A DNA stretch of 64,000 nucleotides from Psychrobacter coccoides (GTDB lineage Bacteria; Pseudomonadota; Gammaproteobacteria; Pseudomonadales; Moraxellaceae): the NCBI RefSeq assembly GCF_017498085.1, contig NZ_JAGBKM010000016.1, forward strand, positions 20,644 through 84,643. Direction: 5' to 3'. A program made the position numbers and the translations under genes. Below the pieces are notes generated by a model. It searched no databases, was not told the DNA's origin, and was given only the letters and a program-made list of their open reading frames with translations. Position 1 is the first letter of the stretch, and each line of letters starts with the position of its first letter. Below, piece after piece: positions 44,761-54,516 of the stretch.

Positions 44761-45438
44761 TTAACCGCTCTGCTTGAGGTATGGCCAAGCGGCCTTTAGA
44801 TAGATCATCATTGACCATAAGGTCAATACAACCGCTGCCACCATAAGCGCATAGCCAATGGTTTCAAGCGACTCCCAATTAAGCAATAACACAGTAATCG
44901 CCACCATCTGAAAGGTGGTTTTTAACTTACCCACATAAGACACAGCAACACTGGTACTCTTGCCCAACTCGGCCATCCACTCACGCAGCGCAGATACCGC
45001 AATTTCACGTGAAATAATCACAATCGCTGCGATGGCCATAATGATATTGGGATGCCATTGTACTAATATGATAAGGGCAGCGGCGACCATGAGTTTGTCA
45101 GCGACAGGATCCAAAAAGCGCCCAAACGCTGAAGTGACATTAAGCTTGCGGGCAAAGTAACCATCGAGCCAATCAGTAATTGCCGCTAAAATAAAAACAC
45201 TTGTGAGCAATAAATGACGCAATAAGCTGTTACTAAACTCGCTCATACCGACTTTGGCAATCACATTGTCAGAGATGGCAGGCATGCCTATCCCCATCGC
45301 TGGTGGCCAATACGCTATCGCTACAAACAGTGGAATCATTAAGATGCGCGCAATCGTTAGATTATTGGGCAAATTAAAGATACTTTTTTCATCTGGTGGT
45401 GAAGGCTGTTGCGTCTGCAACTGTGTGCTCTCGGTCAT
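44761..45438 (-). CDS. pgsA: CDP-diacylglycerol-glycerol-3-phosphate phosphatidyltransferase
   Basis: PgsA commits CDP-diacylglycerol to phosphatidylglycerol. The catalytic CDP-alcohol motif D-G-x2-A-R-x8-G-x3-D-x3-D is complete: D89, D92, G93, A96, R97, G106, D110 and D114. The 225-aa protein has about five or six membrane helices and a polar N-terminal tail of about 20 residues. In many gammaproteobacteria uvrC precedes it; here it stands alone. An orphan terminator for the opposite strand lies about 365 bases upstream of its start codon. Confidence 0.94.
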   Translation of the reverse strand: MTESTQLQTQQPSPPDEKSIFNLPNNLTIARILMIPLFVAIAYWPPAMGIGMPAISDNVIAKVGMSEFSNSLLRHLLLTSVFILAAITDWLDGYFARKLNVTSAFGRFLDPVADKLMVAAALIILVQWHPNIIMAIAAIVIISREIAVSALREWMAELGKSTSVAVSYVGKLKTTFQMVAITVLLLNWESLETIGYALMVAAVVLTLWSMMIYLKAAWPYLKQSG

Positions 45439-45728
45439 GGCAAACCCAGTGTTATATAGATAAAAAGATGGCTGCTAGCTTAGCATTTTTCGAACAAGTC
45501 GTCATGCCATCTCTTTAGAGGTTATTGACCGGTATATTGCAGGCAAGGTGTAGCAAGTCTGACTGAACAGTAAGTTGATGTAATAAAGCTCGCTTAAACG
45601 GCTTTACTTCAGCTATGATGTTCATATTAAGGAAACAGTTGTACACCTATATTTGTAGGCGGTCTATTTGTAAGCAGATCATCTTCAGTATTGAATGAAC
45701 CATCATTGCCTCTATATATAATGAACAG

Positions 45729-45833
45729 TATTAAAAAAGCCAATAATAATAATGCTCAATGACTGTATTTGTAGTCTGACTACTTAGCCAGTTTTCCTCA
45801 GCCCACAGTTTCCTCCTCTGTGGGTCTTTTTTT
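45729..45833 (+). ncRNA. Candidate small RNA with CCUCCU terminator loop
   Basis: The 670-base gap between pgsA and the MgtC-type gene has no gene on the plus strand, yet contains a strong terminator. CCCACAG (45802-45808) pairs with CTGTGGG (45818-45824), followed by a T-run. Upstream, TATAAT at 45717-45722 is a perfect -10 with TTGAAT at 45691 (20-base spacing, longer than ideal). The transcript would be about 105 bases. The 9-base terminator loop reads UUUCCUCCU, carrying CCUCCU, the anti-Shine-Dalgarno sequence. The interior may encode the 13-residue MNSIKKANNNNAQ, but without a ribosome site. Confidence 0.5.
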
Positions 45834-45891
45834 GTCTGTTCATTCACTGATATATAATGAGTTCTAAATAAAAAAAGCACAGTTGTTATAG

Positions 45892-46029
45892 CCTGCTACT
45901 GTATCTATATTTAATAAATTCACCACATCAAATACCGCAATCGTAAGCTTACCTATCATCGGTCTGCCTGCGCCATTCGATGCTAACTTTGATTTAAGTG
46001 GCTACGATACTGATAAAATGACCTTTTGA
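45892..46029 (+). pseudogene. Possible gene remnant, 45 open codons
   Basis: A frame with no start codon reads from just after a TAG to a TGA and gives a protein-like 45 residues, ending in GYDTDKMTF. It contains IVSLPIIGLPAPFDANFD. The balanced composition looks more like a coding tail than random AT-rich spacer. I do not recognise the family. It may be the decayed 3' end of a lost gene; chance is the alternative. Confidence 0.2.
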
Positions 46030-46108
46030 CAGCGGATTGGCTGTAAGAATGATAGGATAGATAGTATTTGAGTTAACCAAAGTATGTTCTAAACCATATC
46101 GATAGTGG

Positions 46109-46546
46109 TTACTCTTTATCTTGCCTCATCTTAAAGGGTTCTGAAAACTGTAAAATCAAAAACCCAACCGCTGATAATATAATGGCAATCTCATAACGAC
46201 CGTATGCCACCGAAATACCGATAGCACCCGTATTCCAAAGGCTTGCTGCCGTCGCCGTACCCTTAGAGCCCATTTCATTCTTGAAGATAGCACCACCACC
46301 GATAAAGCCCATACCTGTGATGATGGCATACATGATCCTCGCCTCACCTGCAGATTCATAAATATCTCTACCGACCAACATAAAGGCACATGACGCAATC
46401 GTCACCAGCGGAAAGGTTCTCAGCCCTGCACCATTATCTTTCATCTCACGATTTAGAGCGATAGGCAGTGACAGAATAAACGCAATACCCAGTTGAAAAA
46501 AATGGTATTGCATTAAGTCAATATCAATATCAAATCCAAACATCAC
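46109..46546 (-). CDS. MgtC/SapB-family membrane protein
   Basis: A 145-aa inner-membrane protein with about four hydrophobic segments. It has the family core LPIALNREMKDNGAGLRTFPLV and GMGFIGGGAIFKN followed by GTATAASLWNTGAIGI. MgtC itself supports growth at low magnesium and modulates the F1Fo ATPase, but short MgtC/SapB proteins like this lack its C-terminal ACT-like domain, so magnesium is only a guess. The flavoprotein gene is 40 bases upstream on the same strand's other side and ends near it, so co-transcription is possible. Confidence 0.87.
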   Translation of the reverse strand: MMFGFDIDIDLMQYHFFQLGIAFILSLPIALNREMKDNGAGLRTFPLVTIASCAFMLVGRDIYESAGEARIMYAIITGMGFIGGGAIFKNEMGSKGTATAASLWNTGAIGISVAYGRYEIAIILSAVGFLILQFSEPFKMRQDKE

Positions 46547-46586
46547 CGACTACCTTGCCTCTTAATAACTTTACGTTGTAAGCGGG

Positions 46587-47756
46587 TTACTCTTTTATCC
46601 CTATAGAGCGCTTTATCACAGCGGCCGTCTCTTTTGCCATCTGATAGCAGCTTTCAATATTGCCTTGCCCGCACCAATCGCCACTGACAATCCACTGCTG
46701 CTTTTGATCCACTAAGATACCTAATGCTTCTTTATCCGTCTCAGTGACCGTCGCCGCATAACGCCAACGATGACAGTCTATCTGACTGGGCGTACTGTCT
46801 TCATTCCAATCTAAAGCTTGCTGCGCCGCTTGTAACAACTGCGCTTTCACCGCTTCGATATCCTCATCGACGTGCTGCTCTGACCAGTCGTTACGAGCAT
46901 GTATGGTGATGCTGGGCAGTAGACCATCATGGTTAGGTTTGTGATGTTCAATAAATAGGCGGTCAATGATTGAGTCCTGTACGTGAGCCACATCCCATGC
47001 TGGTTGCTGCTGACTGTTCAGCGTTTCAGGTAAGGAATGCGCATTATCCCATCCCAGCATTAGTGTATAGCACGCCTGCATTTGGGGCTCGCTGATTTTT
47101 GCTTGTTTAGTGAAACCACTGTCTGCCATCAGCGCCACGGCTTGGGCGTTGGGTGCTGTACAAATTACCCAATCAAAGTGTCCCAGACTGTCCCCCTGTT
47201 CATCAAATAGCTCGGTGTGCTTATTCGTTTGATTTTGTGTGCTTTGCGTCAGTGGTGCGACACGGGTTTTAAAGCTAATGACCGTATGCTTAAGCTCATC
47301 GGCCAATGCTCGTCCCCAGCTGGTCATTTTTGGGGTGCTGATATAACGCGCTTGCCCTGTGTCCCACTGCTCCTTTTGCTGTATGTCGGGGGATTGCTTA
47401 CTGGCGCTGATCGGCTTTAAATCAATCACTGGCGCACACCACGGTTGAATGAGCTTTGACTCAAGCCAAGGGGCAATAAACTGCTGAAAGCTGGACGTCT
47501 TGGCGGTAAAAAACTGTGCGCCAAACGCCCATTGCCATTGCTGGCTCGTCTGATTATCGGTGCGGTATCGAGTGGCCAGTCGCCCTACTCCACTTGATTT
47601 TTCAAAAATGTTAATTTGCGCTGACCAGGGCGATGCTTGCAGCACACGCTCTAGTAATGTGGCGGTAAACAGCCCTGTTAAACCACCACCGATGATAGCT
47701 ACTCTACATAGTTGTTGCTCATGGCTTGGTTGCTCATGGCTTGATAGGTCAGTCAT
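46587..47756 (-). CDS. Renalase-like FAD-dependent oxidoreductase
   Basis: The 389-aa product has an N-terminal FAD-binding GGGLTGLFTATLLE motif at about 23-36. The second FAD contact (GRLATRYR) follows, and amine-oxidase-type strands later. The QWAFGAQFFTAK region is typical of bacterial renalase-like proteins, which oxidise dihydronicotinamides rather than amines. I infer a similar role, but substrate is not shown. It lies upstream of the MgtC-type gene on the same strand (40 bases) and downstream of acs. A polar N-terminal tail of about 15 residues precedes the fold. Confidence 0.85.
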   Translation of the reverse strand: MTDLSSHEQPSHEQQLCRVAIIGGGLTGLFTATLLERVLQASPWSAQINIFEKSSGVGRLATRYRTDNQTSQQWQWAFGAQFFTAKTSSFQQFIAPWLESKLIQPWCAPVIDLKPISASKQSPDIQQKEQWDTGQARYISTPKMTSWGRALADELKHTVISFKTRVAPLTQSTQNQTNKHTELFDEQGDSLGHFDWVICTAPNAQAVALMADSGFTKQAKISEPQMQACYTLMLGWDNAHSLPETLNSQQQPAWDVAHVQDSIIDRLFIEHHKPNHDGLLPSITIHARNDWSEQHVDEDIEAVKAQLLQAAQQALDWNEDSTPSQIDCHRWRYAATVTETDKEALGILVDQKQQWIVSGDWCGQGNIESCYQMAKETAAVIKRSIGIKE

Positions 47757-47883
47757 AAAAAGTGAACCTTAAATAGTCAGCTCAGAATAAAAAGGTATGA
47801 ATCTCTGACCCTGCTACAGTTATCCACCTACCTTGCGTGTTTGCACAAATACCAGTCGGTAGGAGGCTTAATAGTAGAGTGTC

Positions 47884-49851
47884 TTATGAATATACGGTGT
47901 CTTCTGCCCTAAGCACTTCGATTATCTTATTGATAACCGAGCTGTCAGCAAGGGTGGATAAATCGCCCAGACCTACATATTGTCCGGCCGCCAGACTGCG
48001 CAAGATACGGCGCATGATTTTACCTGAGCGGGTTTTGGGTAACCCATCAACGATATAAATAGCATCTAAGTTGGCGATAGGACCTATTTCACGGCGCACA
48101 TGGCGATTGAGCTCTTCTTTGATCTGCTCATCTTTTGTCTCTCCTGACTTGAGAATAACAAAAGCGGCGATACCCACACCGCGAATCTCATGGGGCATAC
48201 CAACCACTGCCGCCTCAACAGTAGCCGGATGCGAATCAATGGCACTTTCAAGCTCAGCTGTCCCTAAACGGTGTCCTGCGACATTGAGCACATCATCCAC
48301 ACGGCCTGTGATCCAATAATGACCGTCCTCATCACGCTGCGCCCCGTCTCCTGTGAAGTAATAGCCAGGATACTCTGTAAAGTAGGTCTGCAAAAAGCGC
48401 TCATGGTCTTTATAAATCGTGCGCATCTGCCCCGGCCAACCGCCTCGTATCACCAAATTACCCTCTGCCAGACCTTCTAACACTTCGCCATCACTATCAA
48501 CGATCTCTGGCATGATGCCATATAAAGGGGTCATCGCACAGCTGGGTTTGAGCGCGACTGTCCCTGGGATTGGTGCTATCAATATACCGCCAGTTTCTGT
48601 CTGCCACCACGTATCGACAATAGGGCACTTGCCACCACCAACGACCTCATAGTACCAATCCCAAGCTTCAGGGTTGATGGGCTCGCCTACTGTAGCAAGC
48701 AAGCGCAGGCTTGAGCGATCAGACTCACGGACAAAGGCGTCGCCTTCTTTCATCATCGAGCGAATCGCCGTCGGGGCGGTGTAGACCACACTCACCTTGT
48801 GCTTGTCGATGATATGCCCCACACGTGCCCAAGTGGGATAATCTGGTGCACCTTCAAACATGACAGTGGTGGTACCATTCGCCAATGGCGCATAAGTAGA
48901 GTAAGTATGCCCTGTGATCCAACCGATATCAGCACTACACCAATAGACATCATCGTCTTTGATATCAAAAGCATCACGGAAAGTTGAGAGCGCATAAGTG
49001 ATATAACCGCCCGTGGTATGCAGGACGCCTTTGGGCTTGCCTGTCGAGCCTGAGGTATACAATAAAAACAATGGGTCCTCAGCATTCATCACTTCCGGCT
49101 CACACTCTGCCGACTCACCTGCGACCACAGAGTGATACCAGACATCACGGCGGCCACTCATCGGAATTGAGTTGCCGGTGCGATGTACCACGATGACCTT
49201 TTCGACACATTGTGTGCCATCCATATCTAAAGCACGATCGACATTGGCTTTGAGCGGCGTATGCTTATTGCTACGCACGCCCTCATCAGCGGTGATCACC
49301 AACTTGGATTGACTGTCGATAATGCGATTGCCCAAACTCTCGGCAGAAAACCCACCAAATACTACCGAATGCACTGCGCCAATACGTGCGCACGCCAGCA
49401 TCGCTATCATGGCCTCAGGTATCATCGGCATATATAAGGTGACCCGATCGCCCTTACTGACTCCAAGCTTGCGCATGGCATTACCAAGTCGGCAAACCTC
49501 AGCATGTAGCTCTGTAAAAGAGAGGGTCTTGTGTAGGGAAGGATGATCGCCCTCCCAAATAATTGCCGGCTTATACGGATTGTCTTTCAGATGACGATCT
49601 ATACAATTCACAGAAATATTCAGCTCACCGTCTTCGAACCATTTAATGCGAAAATCGTCCAAATCATAGTTCACATTGCTAATAACAGTCGGCTTTTTTA
49701 TCCAGTCGATAAGCTCTGCACGCTCAGCCCAAAAGTCATCATTGGCTTTTGGCGAGGCGATGGATCTTTGATAATCTTTGATGTACTGTGCAGGCGTGGT
49801 ATTGGCGGCAGCGACAAACTCAGCCGACACGGGAAATGAGGATTGCGTCAT
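47884..49851 (-). CDS. acs: Acetyl-coenzyme A synthetase
   Basis: Acs activates acetate to acetyl-CoA through acetyl-AMP, the high-affinity acetate route that complements ackA-pta at 24.8-28.4 kb. The 655-aa protein shows the adenylation motif [44 protein letters not shown] and the C-terminal [11 protein letters not shown]. The catalytic Lys K611 there is the usual target of reversible acetylation. The leader carries two close AAAAAGGAATT ribosome sites (see 49852). Confidence 0.97.
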   Translation of the reverse strand: MTQSSFPVSAEFVAAANTTPAQYIKDYQRSIASPKANDDFWAERAELIDWIKKPTVISNVNYDLDDFRIKWFEDGELNISVNCIDRHLKDNPYKPAIIWEGDHPSLHKTLSFTELHAEVCRLGNAMRKLGVSKGDRVTLYMPMIPEAMIAMLACARIGAVHSVVFGGFSAESLGNRIIDSQSKLVITADEGVRSNKHTPLKANVDRALDMDGTQCVEKVIVVHRTGNSIPMSGRRDVWYHSVVAGESAECEPEVMNAEDPLFLLYTSGSTGKPKGVLHTTGGYITYALSTFRDAFDIKDDDVYWCSADIGWITGHTYSTYAPLANGTTTVMFEGAPDYPTWARVGHIIDKHKVSVVYTAPTAIRSMMKEGDAFVRESDRSSLRLLATVGEPINPEAWDWYYEVVGGGKCPIVDTWWQTETGGILIAPIPGTVALKPSCAMTPLYGIMPEIVDSDGEVLEGLAEGNLVIRGGWPGQMRTIYKDHERFLQTYFTEYPGYYFTGDGAQRDEDGHYWITGRVDDVLNVAGHRLGTAELESAIDSHPATVEAAVVGMPHEIRGVGIAAFVILKSGETKDEQIKEELNRHVRREIGPIANLDAIYIVDGLPKTRSGKIMRRILRSLAAGQYVGLGDLSTLADSSVINKIIEVLRAEDTVYS

Positions 49852-49910
49852 GATAAATTCCTTTTTAGTAATTCCTTTTTGGTAATTACTTCTTGATAAT
49901 TACTTCCTGC
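49852..49910 (-). promoter_or_regulatory. acs leader with tandem AAGTAATTA / AAAAAGGAATT repeats
   Basis: Read on the minus strand the 59 bases before the acs ATG hold two GAAGTAATTA copies and then two AAAAAGGAATT copies about 15 bases apart. The second lies nine bases before the start and is the normal ribosome site; the first is an extra copy. A slippage origin is likely. The repeats may affect how strongly acs is translated. Confidence 0.5.
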
Positions 49911-50172
49911 ACAAGCATATTGACTAGTCTCCGATTCCAGTTTGACAAATAAGAATGGGGGATGCAAGACATCAAATACCAATCACAACAATTCTAATGT
50001 ACATTTGTAGACATAGTCCGTTTTGCGTTAAAGCCCTCATCCTTGACTCACAATAATTTGACATTTAGTTCTTGTAACTGCCTGTTAAATATGGACAATA
50101 GCCCCTCTAGTGCTAGATTGCTTACGCTAGTCTTTAGACTTTATCGACCACCCTTTATGGATTCTAACCACA

Positions 50173-51438
50173 ATGAATACTTCTCCTACCCATTATGACG
50201 TCATCATTATCGGTGCAGGCGCTTCAGGCTTGTACTGTGCGCTGACTGCAGGTCGTCGTGGGCGCCGTGTGTTGGTGCTCGATCATGCCAATAAAGTCGG
50301 TAAAAAAATCCTGATGTCAGGGGGTGGTCGCTGTAACTTTACCAATTACTTCGTCGAACCTGAGCACTTTATCAGCACCAACCCACATTTTTTTAAATCC
50401 GCATTGAGCCGGTATCCCAGCTGGGAGTTTATCGCCATGGTAGAAGCGCATAACATCGCCTATCACGAGCGTGAGCATGGTCAGCTGTTTTGTGATGACT
50501 CGGCCAAAGACATCGTCACTATGCTGCTCGATGAATGCGCTGCCGCCGGGGTACAGATACGTATCAACACCCAGATTGATAACATCGATGCTCATCATGA
50601 TGCGCATAAAAGGTTTTGGCTCACGACCTCTAAAAAGCTAGGGAAAAAAGACAGCACACATGGCGTTCAGCCCTCACAGGACACATACAGCTGTGAGTCG
50701 CTGGTGGTCGCAACGGGTGGCCTGTCGATTCCTACAATGGGCGCAACTGGCCTTGGTTATGAGCTGGCACAACAGTTCGGTCATACGATCATGGCCACTG
50801 ACCCAAGCCTAGTGCCCTTTACCTTTACCGATAAAACCGGTGAGCTGATTCGCTCTTTGGCAGGTATCAGCCTACCTGTGATTGCCAGTAACGAGCGTAT
50901 TTCCTTTAAGCTGCCGCTACTGTTTACCCATCGAGGTTTATCGGGTCCATCAATGCTACAGCTGTCCAACTACTGGCATCTGGGCGAGACCATCAATATT
51001 AACCTGTTACCTGAAGTTGAGGTTACTGACTTGCTGCTAACTCATAAGAAGTCGCACCCTAAACAACTGATACGCACCGTACTGTCTGAAAGCACCGACC
51101 ATGCGCTTCCCAAAAAGCTGTTAGCGGCATTACAACATCATCTTTGGGAAGACATCAAAGACACTGAGCTGGCTAATATTAAAGATGAGCGTTTGATGAA
51201 GATTGGCGATACGCTTAATAGCTGGCAGCTCAAGCCCTCTGGCACAGAAGGCTATCGCACCGCCGAAGTCACACGTGGCGGTGTCAAAACTGATGAGGTA
51301 TCGTCGAAAACCATGCAAAGTAATCTGCAAAATGGCCTCTACTTCATTGGTGAGGTACTCGATGTCACAGGATGGCTTGGTGGGTATAACTTCCAGTGGG
51401 CATGGGCAAGTGGCTTTGTCTGCGGTGAGGTGGTTTAA
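50173..51438 (+). CDS. BaiN/HI0933-type NAD(P)/FAD-dependent oxidoreductase
   Basis: The 421-aa protein begins with the FAD-binding GAGASG at 14-19 and the family's KVGKKILMSGGGRCNFTN stretch. It ends with the second dinucleotide contact in YFIGEVLDVTGWLGGYNFQWAWASG. These are the marks of the HI0933 family (YhiN, BaiN), for which dehydrogenation or reduction roles are suggested. Its own substrate is unknown. It stands alone, divergent from acs, and is followed by a terminator shared with the convergent Old Yellow Enzyme gene. Confidence 0.9.
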   Translation: MNTSPTHYDVIIIGAGASGLYCALTAGRRGRRVLVLDHANKVGKKILMSGGGRCNFTNYFVEPEHFISTNPHFFKSALSRYPSWEFIAMVEAHNIAYHEREHGQLFCDDSAKDIVTMLLDECAAAGVQIRINTQIDNIDAHHDAHKRFWLTTSKKLGKKDSTHGVQPSQDTYSCESLVVATGGLSIPTMGATGLGYELAQQFGHTIMATDPSLVPFTFTDKTGELIRSLAGISLPVIASNERISFKLPLLFTHRGLSGPSMLQLSNYWHLGETININLLPEVEVTDLLLTHKKSHPKQLIRTVLSESTDHALPKKLLAALQHHLWEDIKDTELANIKDERLMKIGDTLNSWQLKPSGTEGYRTAEVTRGGVKTDEVSSKTMQSNLQNGLYFIGEVLDVTGWLGGYNFQWAWASGFVCGEVV

Positions 51439-51483
51439 GGAAGTAGTTGATTATATCGTTTGGTTGTATCATTAAAAGATAAT

Positions 51484-51517
51484 AAAAAGCCCCAACAGCA
51501 TTACGCTATCGGGGCTT
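51484..51517 (-). terminator. Bidirectional-type terminator after the OYE gene
   Basis: AGCCCC and GGGGCT pair around an AACAGCATTACGCTATC loop region and, on the minus strand, run into TTTTTAT. It ends the Old Yellow Enzyme transcript and may also stop the flavoprotein transcript. Confidence 0.7.
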
Positions 51518-51556
51518 GGCTAATATAGGAACTAAAATTTCATCTTTTTGCTGTAA

Positions 51557-51709
51557 TATAGTTAACCCATTTTAAAAACGATACAGTGCGGTTGGGATGC
51601 TTTCTTTTAAAATACAGTTGCGCAGCCTCTGTGATAACAGCACGCAAGGAAAATTTATACCAACTGCACGATAACATCAACGTATCGATTTTATTTCGAG
51701 CTGACTATA
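51557..51709. repeat. TATAGTC-type intergenic repeat, copy 4
   Basis: A roughly 153-base stretch from TATAGTTAACCC to GAGCTGACTATA directly after the OYE stop. Its right third repeats the copy at 28513-28582. Its centre (TTGCGCAGCCTCT... CAGCACGCAAG... ATTTATACC) repeats, inverted, in copy 2 at 30035. It therefore links the copies into one family. A single end with TGAGCTGACTAT also lies at 54498. Confidence 0.6.
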
Positions 51710-52819
51710 TTAAGCTTGTTTTTCATCCAAAAACGGATAGTCGGTATAGCCTTTAGTACCGCCGCCATAAAAGGTTTGCGGATGCTGCTCATTTAAAGGC
51801 GCATCTTGGCGGATACGTTGTGCCAAATCTGGGTTGGCAATATAGTCACGTCCAAAAGCCACCGCATCAATATAACCTGCCTTAATATTTGTCTCGGCTT
51901 TTTCAGCAGTATAACCACCAGCAGCGATAATCATATTATCAAAGGCCTCACGGATACGTTGACGGAATTGGTCACTATATGGCGTCCCCCCTGCCCAATC
52001 AGGCTCTGATAAATGCAGATACATCAAGCCACGCTTATTAATCTGTTCAATGAGCCAAAGATTATCCTCTTCATCATAGCCAGCCTCTACCGCATTAAAA
52101 GTACCCTGCGGTGAGATACGAATACCGACATGGTCCGCATCCCAAGCATCAACGCAAGCATCGATGATATCCAGCGTTAAACGTGCACGGTTTTCACGGC
52201 TACCGCCATACTCATCATCACGCTTGTTGGTGTGCTCTACCCAAAACTGATGCAACAAATACCCATGCGCACCATGTATCTCAATCCCATCAAATCCAGC
52301 TTCTTTTGCGCATCTGGTCGCATGAGCGAAGTCTGCAATCACTTGCTGTATCTCATCTAAAGTCGCAGCACGTGGCGGTGTCGTCTCCACCCGAATCGCC
52401 TGATCATCACTATCACGCAGCGAGGTACGAGCACCGACTTTGACCTCTGAAGCTGAGATTGGCGCTTTGCTGTCTGGCTGTACGCTCTTATGAGCGACAA
52501 GACCTGTATGCCACAGCTGTGCGACGATTTTGCCGCCTTTGGCATGGACATTATCGACGATGGCCTTCCATGCTGTGGTTTGATCTTGGGTATGAATACC
52601 AGGCGCACCTGCATAGCCCTTGGCCTGAAAAGAAACCTGCGTCGCTTCTGTAATAATGAGGCCTGCTCCTGCACGCTGCGAGTAGTACTCTGCAGCCAGC
52701 GCCGTTGGCACATCACCTGGCTCGATTGAACGCAGGCGGGTCAAGGGTGCCATAAAGATGCGATTTTTTAGCGTTTGCGTGCCCATTTTGATGGGTGCAA
52801 ATAAGTTATCGTGTGCCAT
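51710..52819 (-). CDS. Old Yellow Enzyme family alkene reductase (NemA-like)
   Basis: A 369-aa FMN enzyme that reduces activated C=C bonds and some nitro compounds with NADPH. It begins [25 protein letters not shown] and contains the substrate-binding region [18 protein letters not shown], followed by [12 protein letters not shown]; the NemA-like pattern is clear throughout. The physiological substrate is unknown. It is a single gene, ending in a repeat and terminator. AATAAGGC-type bases precede the start, a moderate site. Confidence 0.92.
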   Translation of the reverse strand: MAHDNLFAPIKMGTQTLKNRIFMAPLTRLRSIEPGDVPTALAAEYYSQRAGAGLIITEATQVSFQAKGYAGAPGIHTQDQTTAWKAIVDNVHAKGGKIVAQLWHTGLVAHKSVQPDSKAPISASEVKVGARTSLRDSDDQAIRVETTPPRAATLDEIQQVIADFAHATRCAKEAGFDGIEIHGAHGYLLHQFWVEHTNKRDDEYGGSRENRARLTLDIIDACVDAWDADHVGIRISPQGTFNAVEAGYDEEDNLWLIEQINKRGLMYLHLSEPDWAGGTPYSDQFRQRIREAFDNMIIAAGGYTAEKAETNIKAGYIDAVAFGRDYIANPDLAQRIRQDAPLNEQHPQTFYGGGTKGYTDYPFLDEKQA

Positions 52820-53091
52820 AATAAGCCTTGTTTGTTATTGTATAAAACCGTTTGGTAAGCTGTTTAATCATGCTTAAAAGCGTCTGTCTGAAAGCATGGT
52901 TTTCGATTTCCTTTATAAGGGGTATAGGCTATTATTCAAGCTGACTTTACAAACGGCAACACCAAGTTAAAAACGACAGGTTTTAAAAATGATCCGATAA
53001 GCTGTGTTATAAAACCATAAAGGCTGGCTGTGTTATCCGTTTAAACATTGATATTTTTCACTCTCATCATTGAATCAATGACCCACCCTAG

Positions 53092-53263
53092 AGGGCGTGT
53101 CCTCATTTTAAAAATGGAGATAAAAATGAGATAAATTGCCGTCAAACAAGGAAAATAGCGCAGATAATATCGGGATATTACCTAGCTATTTAACGCTGTT
53201 TGGCAAGATTTAGCCATTTTTAGCCCATTTAGGTATCCTTCGATTGAATTGAGGACACGCCCT
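53092..53263. repeat. 172-bp MITE-like element (long form)
   Basis: The element has inverted ends AGGGCGTGTCCTCATTTTAAA and TTGAATTGAGGACACGCCCT, of which the first 14 bases are a perfect match. It lies in the 497-base gap between the OYE gene and the lipoprotein gene. CTAG lies at both borders (CCCTAG before, CCTAG after). It has no ORF; its interior has AATATCGGGATATT. The other form is at 2095-2155. The left part of the gap, 52820-53091, holds nothing else I see. Mobilisation would need an IS with the same ends, which is not in the window. Confidence 0.8.
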
Positions 53264-53316
53264 AGTAAAGTCGTTGATGTTGTATGAGCTTCCCAACCAT
53301 TCAAAGGATGTCGTCT

Positions 53317-54477
53317 GTGGCAAAGAACAAAATACCTCTTATCATCGGTGCCAGCTTATTGTTTGCTCTCACGGCTTGCCAGCCTCCTTCTCCTACAGAT
53401 AGGTCTGATGCCTCAGACGAGGATATCGCCGCAACCTCTGCACAAACCACTACTTCACCAGATGCGCAGCCACTAGCAAAAGCCAAAACACCAAAAGAGC
53501 TCACCACAGCACTGGTGAATTTGTCCGAAGACAAGTTAAGGGATCAGCTGATTTGCTCTAAGCTTGATGACCATATAAATGCTGTGGATCATACAAGTAA
53601 AATCGAAAGCGTTCGAGCAGTTCAGCGTCAGCTAAAAGTGTGCTTACCAGCAGCTGATGAGGATTCCGTACTGCAATGGCTACAAGACTATCAAGCGATG
53701 TACGCACGGTTTTTGCAGTCTGACAGCTCTATAGATGACGCAGATTTTTTCACCGTCATGAACAATGTAAAACAAGGCAAAAGTATCGCCGTGGCACAAT
53801 TAAGAAAGATCAGCCCTCGTGCTCGCTATCTTATTGGTTTGATCAGAAGCAATGCGGACGTTAGCATCAGATACTTGGGGGCAAATGACTTTGAATTTCA
53901 TCATGACCTAGCAGCGATGGCAGATATCTTTACTCCCTATTTAGCAGATGATCAGAGTGAGTTTGTCCAACGTATGGCGCAAGACAATCAGAGCGCATTT
54001 TGGTTTGATAACGCAGTGGCATTGTCCTTTGAAGCACTGATTGAGCGTGCTGTGTTTTGGGAGGATTTTATGCAGCGTCATCCTGACAGCCGATTTTATG
54101 ACCATGCTGAAACTTTGTTTGACCTGTATCGTTACCTGCTGTTTTTTGGCGCCAACAACGTACAGTGGACTGATAAGGATGTCCGAAAATTCTATATTCC
54201 CGCCAATGAGCGCTTGATGATGCAACTGACTGAGCATACAGACAGTCGTCTGACACAGAATGCACAAACCCTCTTGGCATTTATGCAGCTGTCAGATAAT
54301 GAGCGTCAGCAGCGATACCCGATACCTGACGAGGATAACAACGGCCAGCCCATCAATACCGAAGAAAAAGCACACTATCAGTTGATGCAAGCCTTAGCAC
54401 TCTTTGCACCATGGGACACGGTGCGGGATAAAAACTGCCTAAACGGTATCATTTGTCGAGATGAGAAGGTTGAATGA
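53317..54477 (+). CDS. Lipoprotein of unknown function
   Basis: The product is about 386 aa. From the chosen GTG at 53317 it begins (M)AKNKIPLIIGASLLFALTAC, a clean lipoprotein signal with the Cys around residue 21. AAAGGA lies eight bases upstream. ATG codons at 53284 and 53308 have poor or overlapping sites. After a Thr/Asp-rich linker, the rest is helical with no domain I know. Three Cys pairs (ICSK, KVCLP, KNCLNGIIC) may form disulfides. It ends in CRDEKVE. The 172-bp MITE ends 53 bases before the chosen start and may supply or disturb the promoter. Confidence 0.7.
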   Translation: MAKNKIPLIIGASLLFALTACQPPSPTDRSDASDEDIAATSAQTTTSPDAQPLAKAKTPKELTTALVNLSEDKLRDQLICSKLDDHINAVDHTSKIESVRAVQRQLKVCLPAADEDSVLQWLQDYQAMYARFLQSDSSIDDADFFTVMNNVKQGKSIAVAQLRKISPRARYLIGLIRSNADVSIRYLGANDFEFHHDLAAMADIFTPYLADDQSEFVQRMAQDNQSAFWFDNAVALSFEALIERAVFWEDFMQRHPDSRFYDHAETLFDLYRYLLFFGANNVQWTDKDVRKFYIPANERLMMQLTEHTDSRLTQNAQTLLAFMQLSDNERQQRYPIPDEDNNGQPINTEEKAHYQLMQALALFAPWDTVRDKNCLNGIICRDEKVE

Positions 54478-54516
54478 CAAGCACACCCTATTCACTTTTG
54501 AGCTGACTATTATAAG

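Noticed and set aside
45529..45720. A 27-codon frame (MMFILRKQLYTYICRRS...) before the candidate small RNA
   Set aside because: No ribosome site and no recognisable features; length is within chance for AT-rich DNA.
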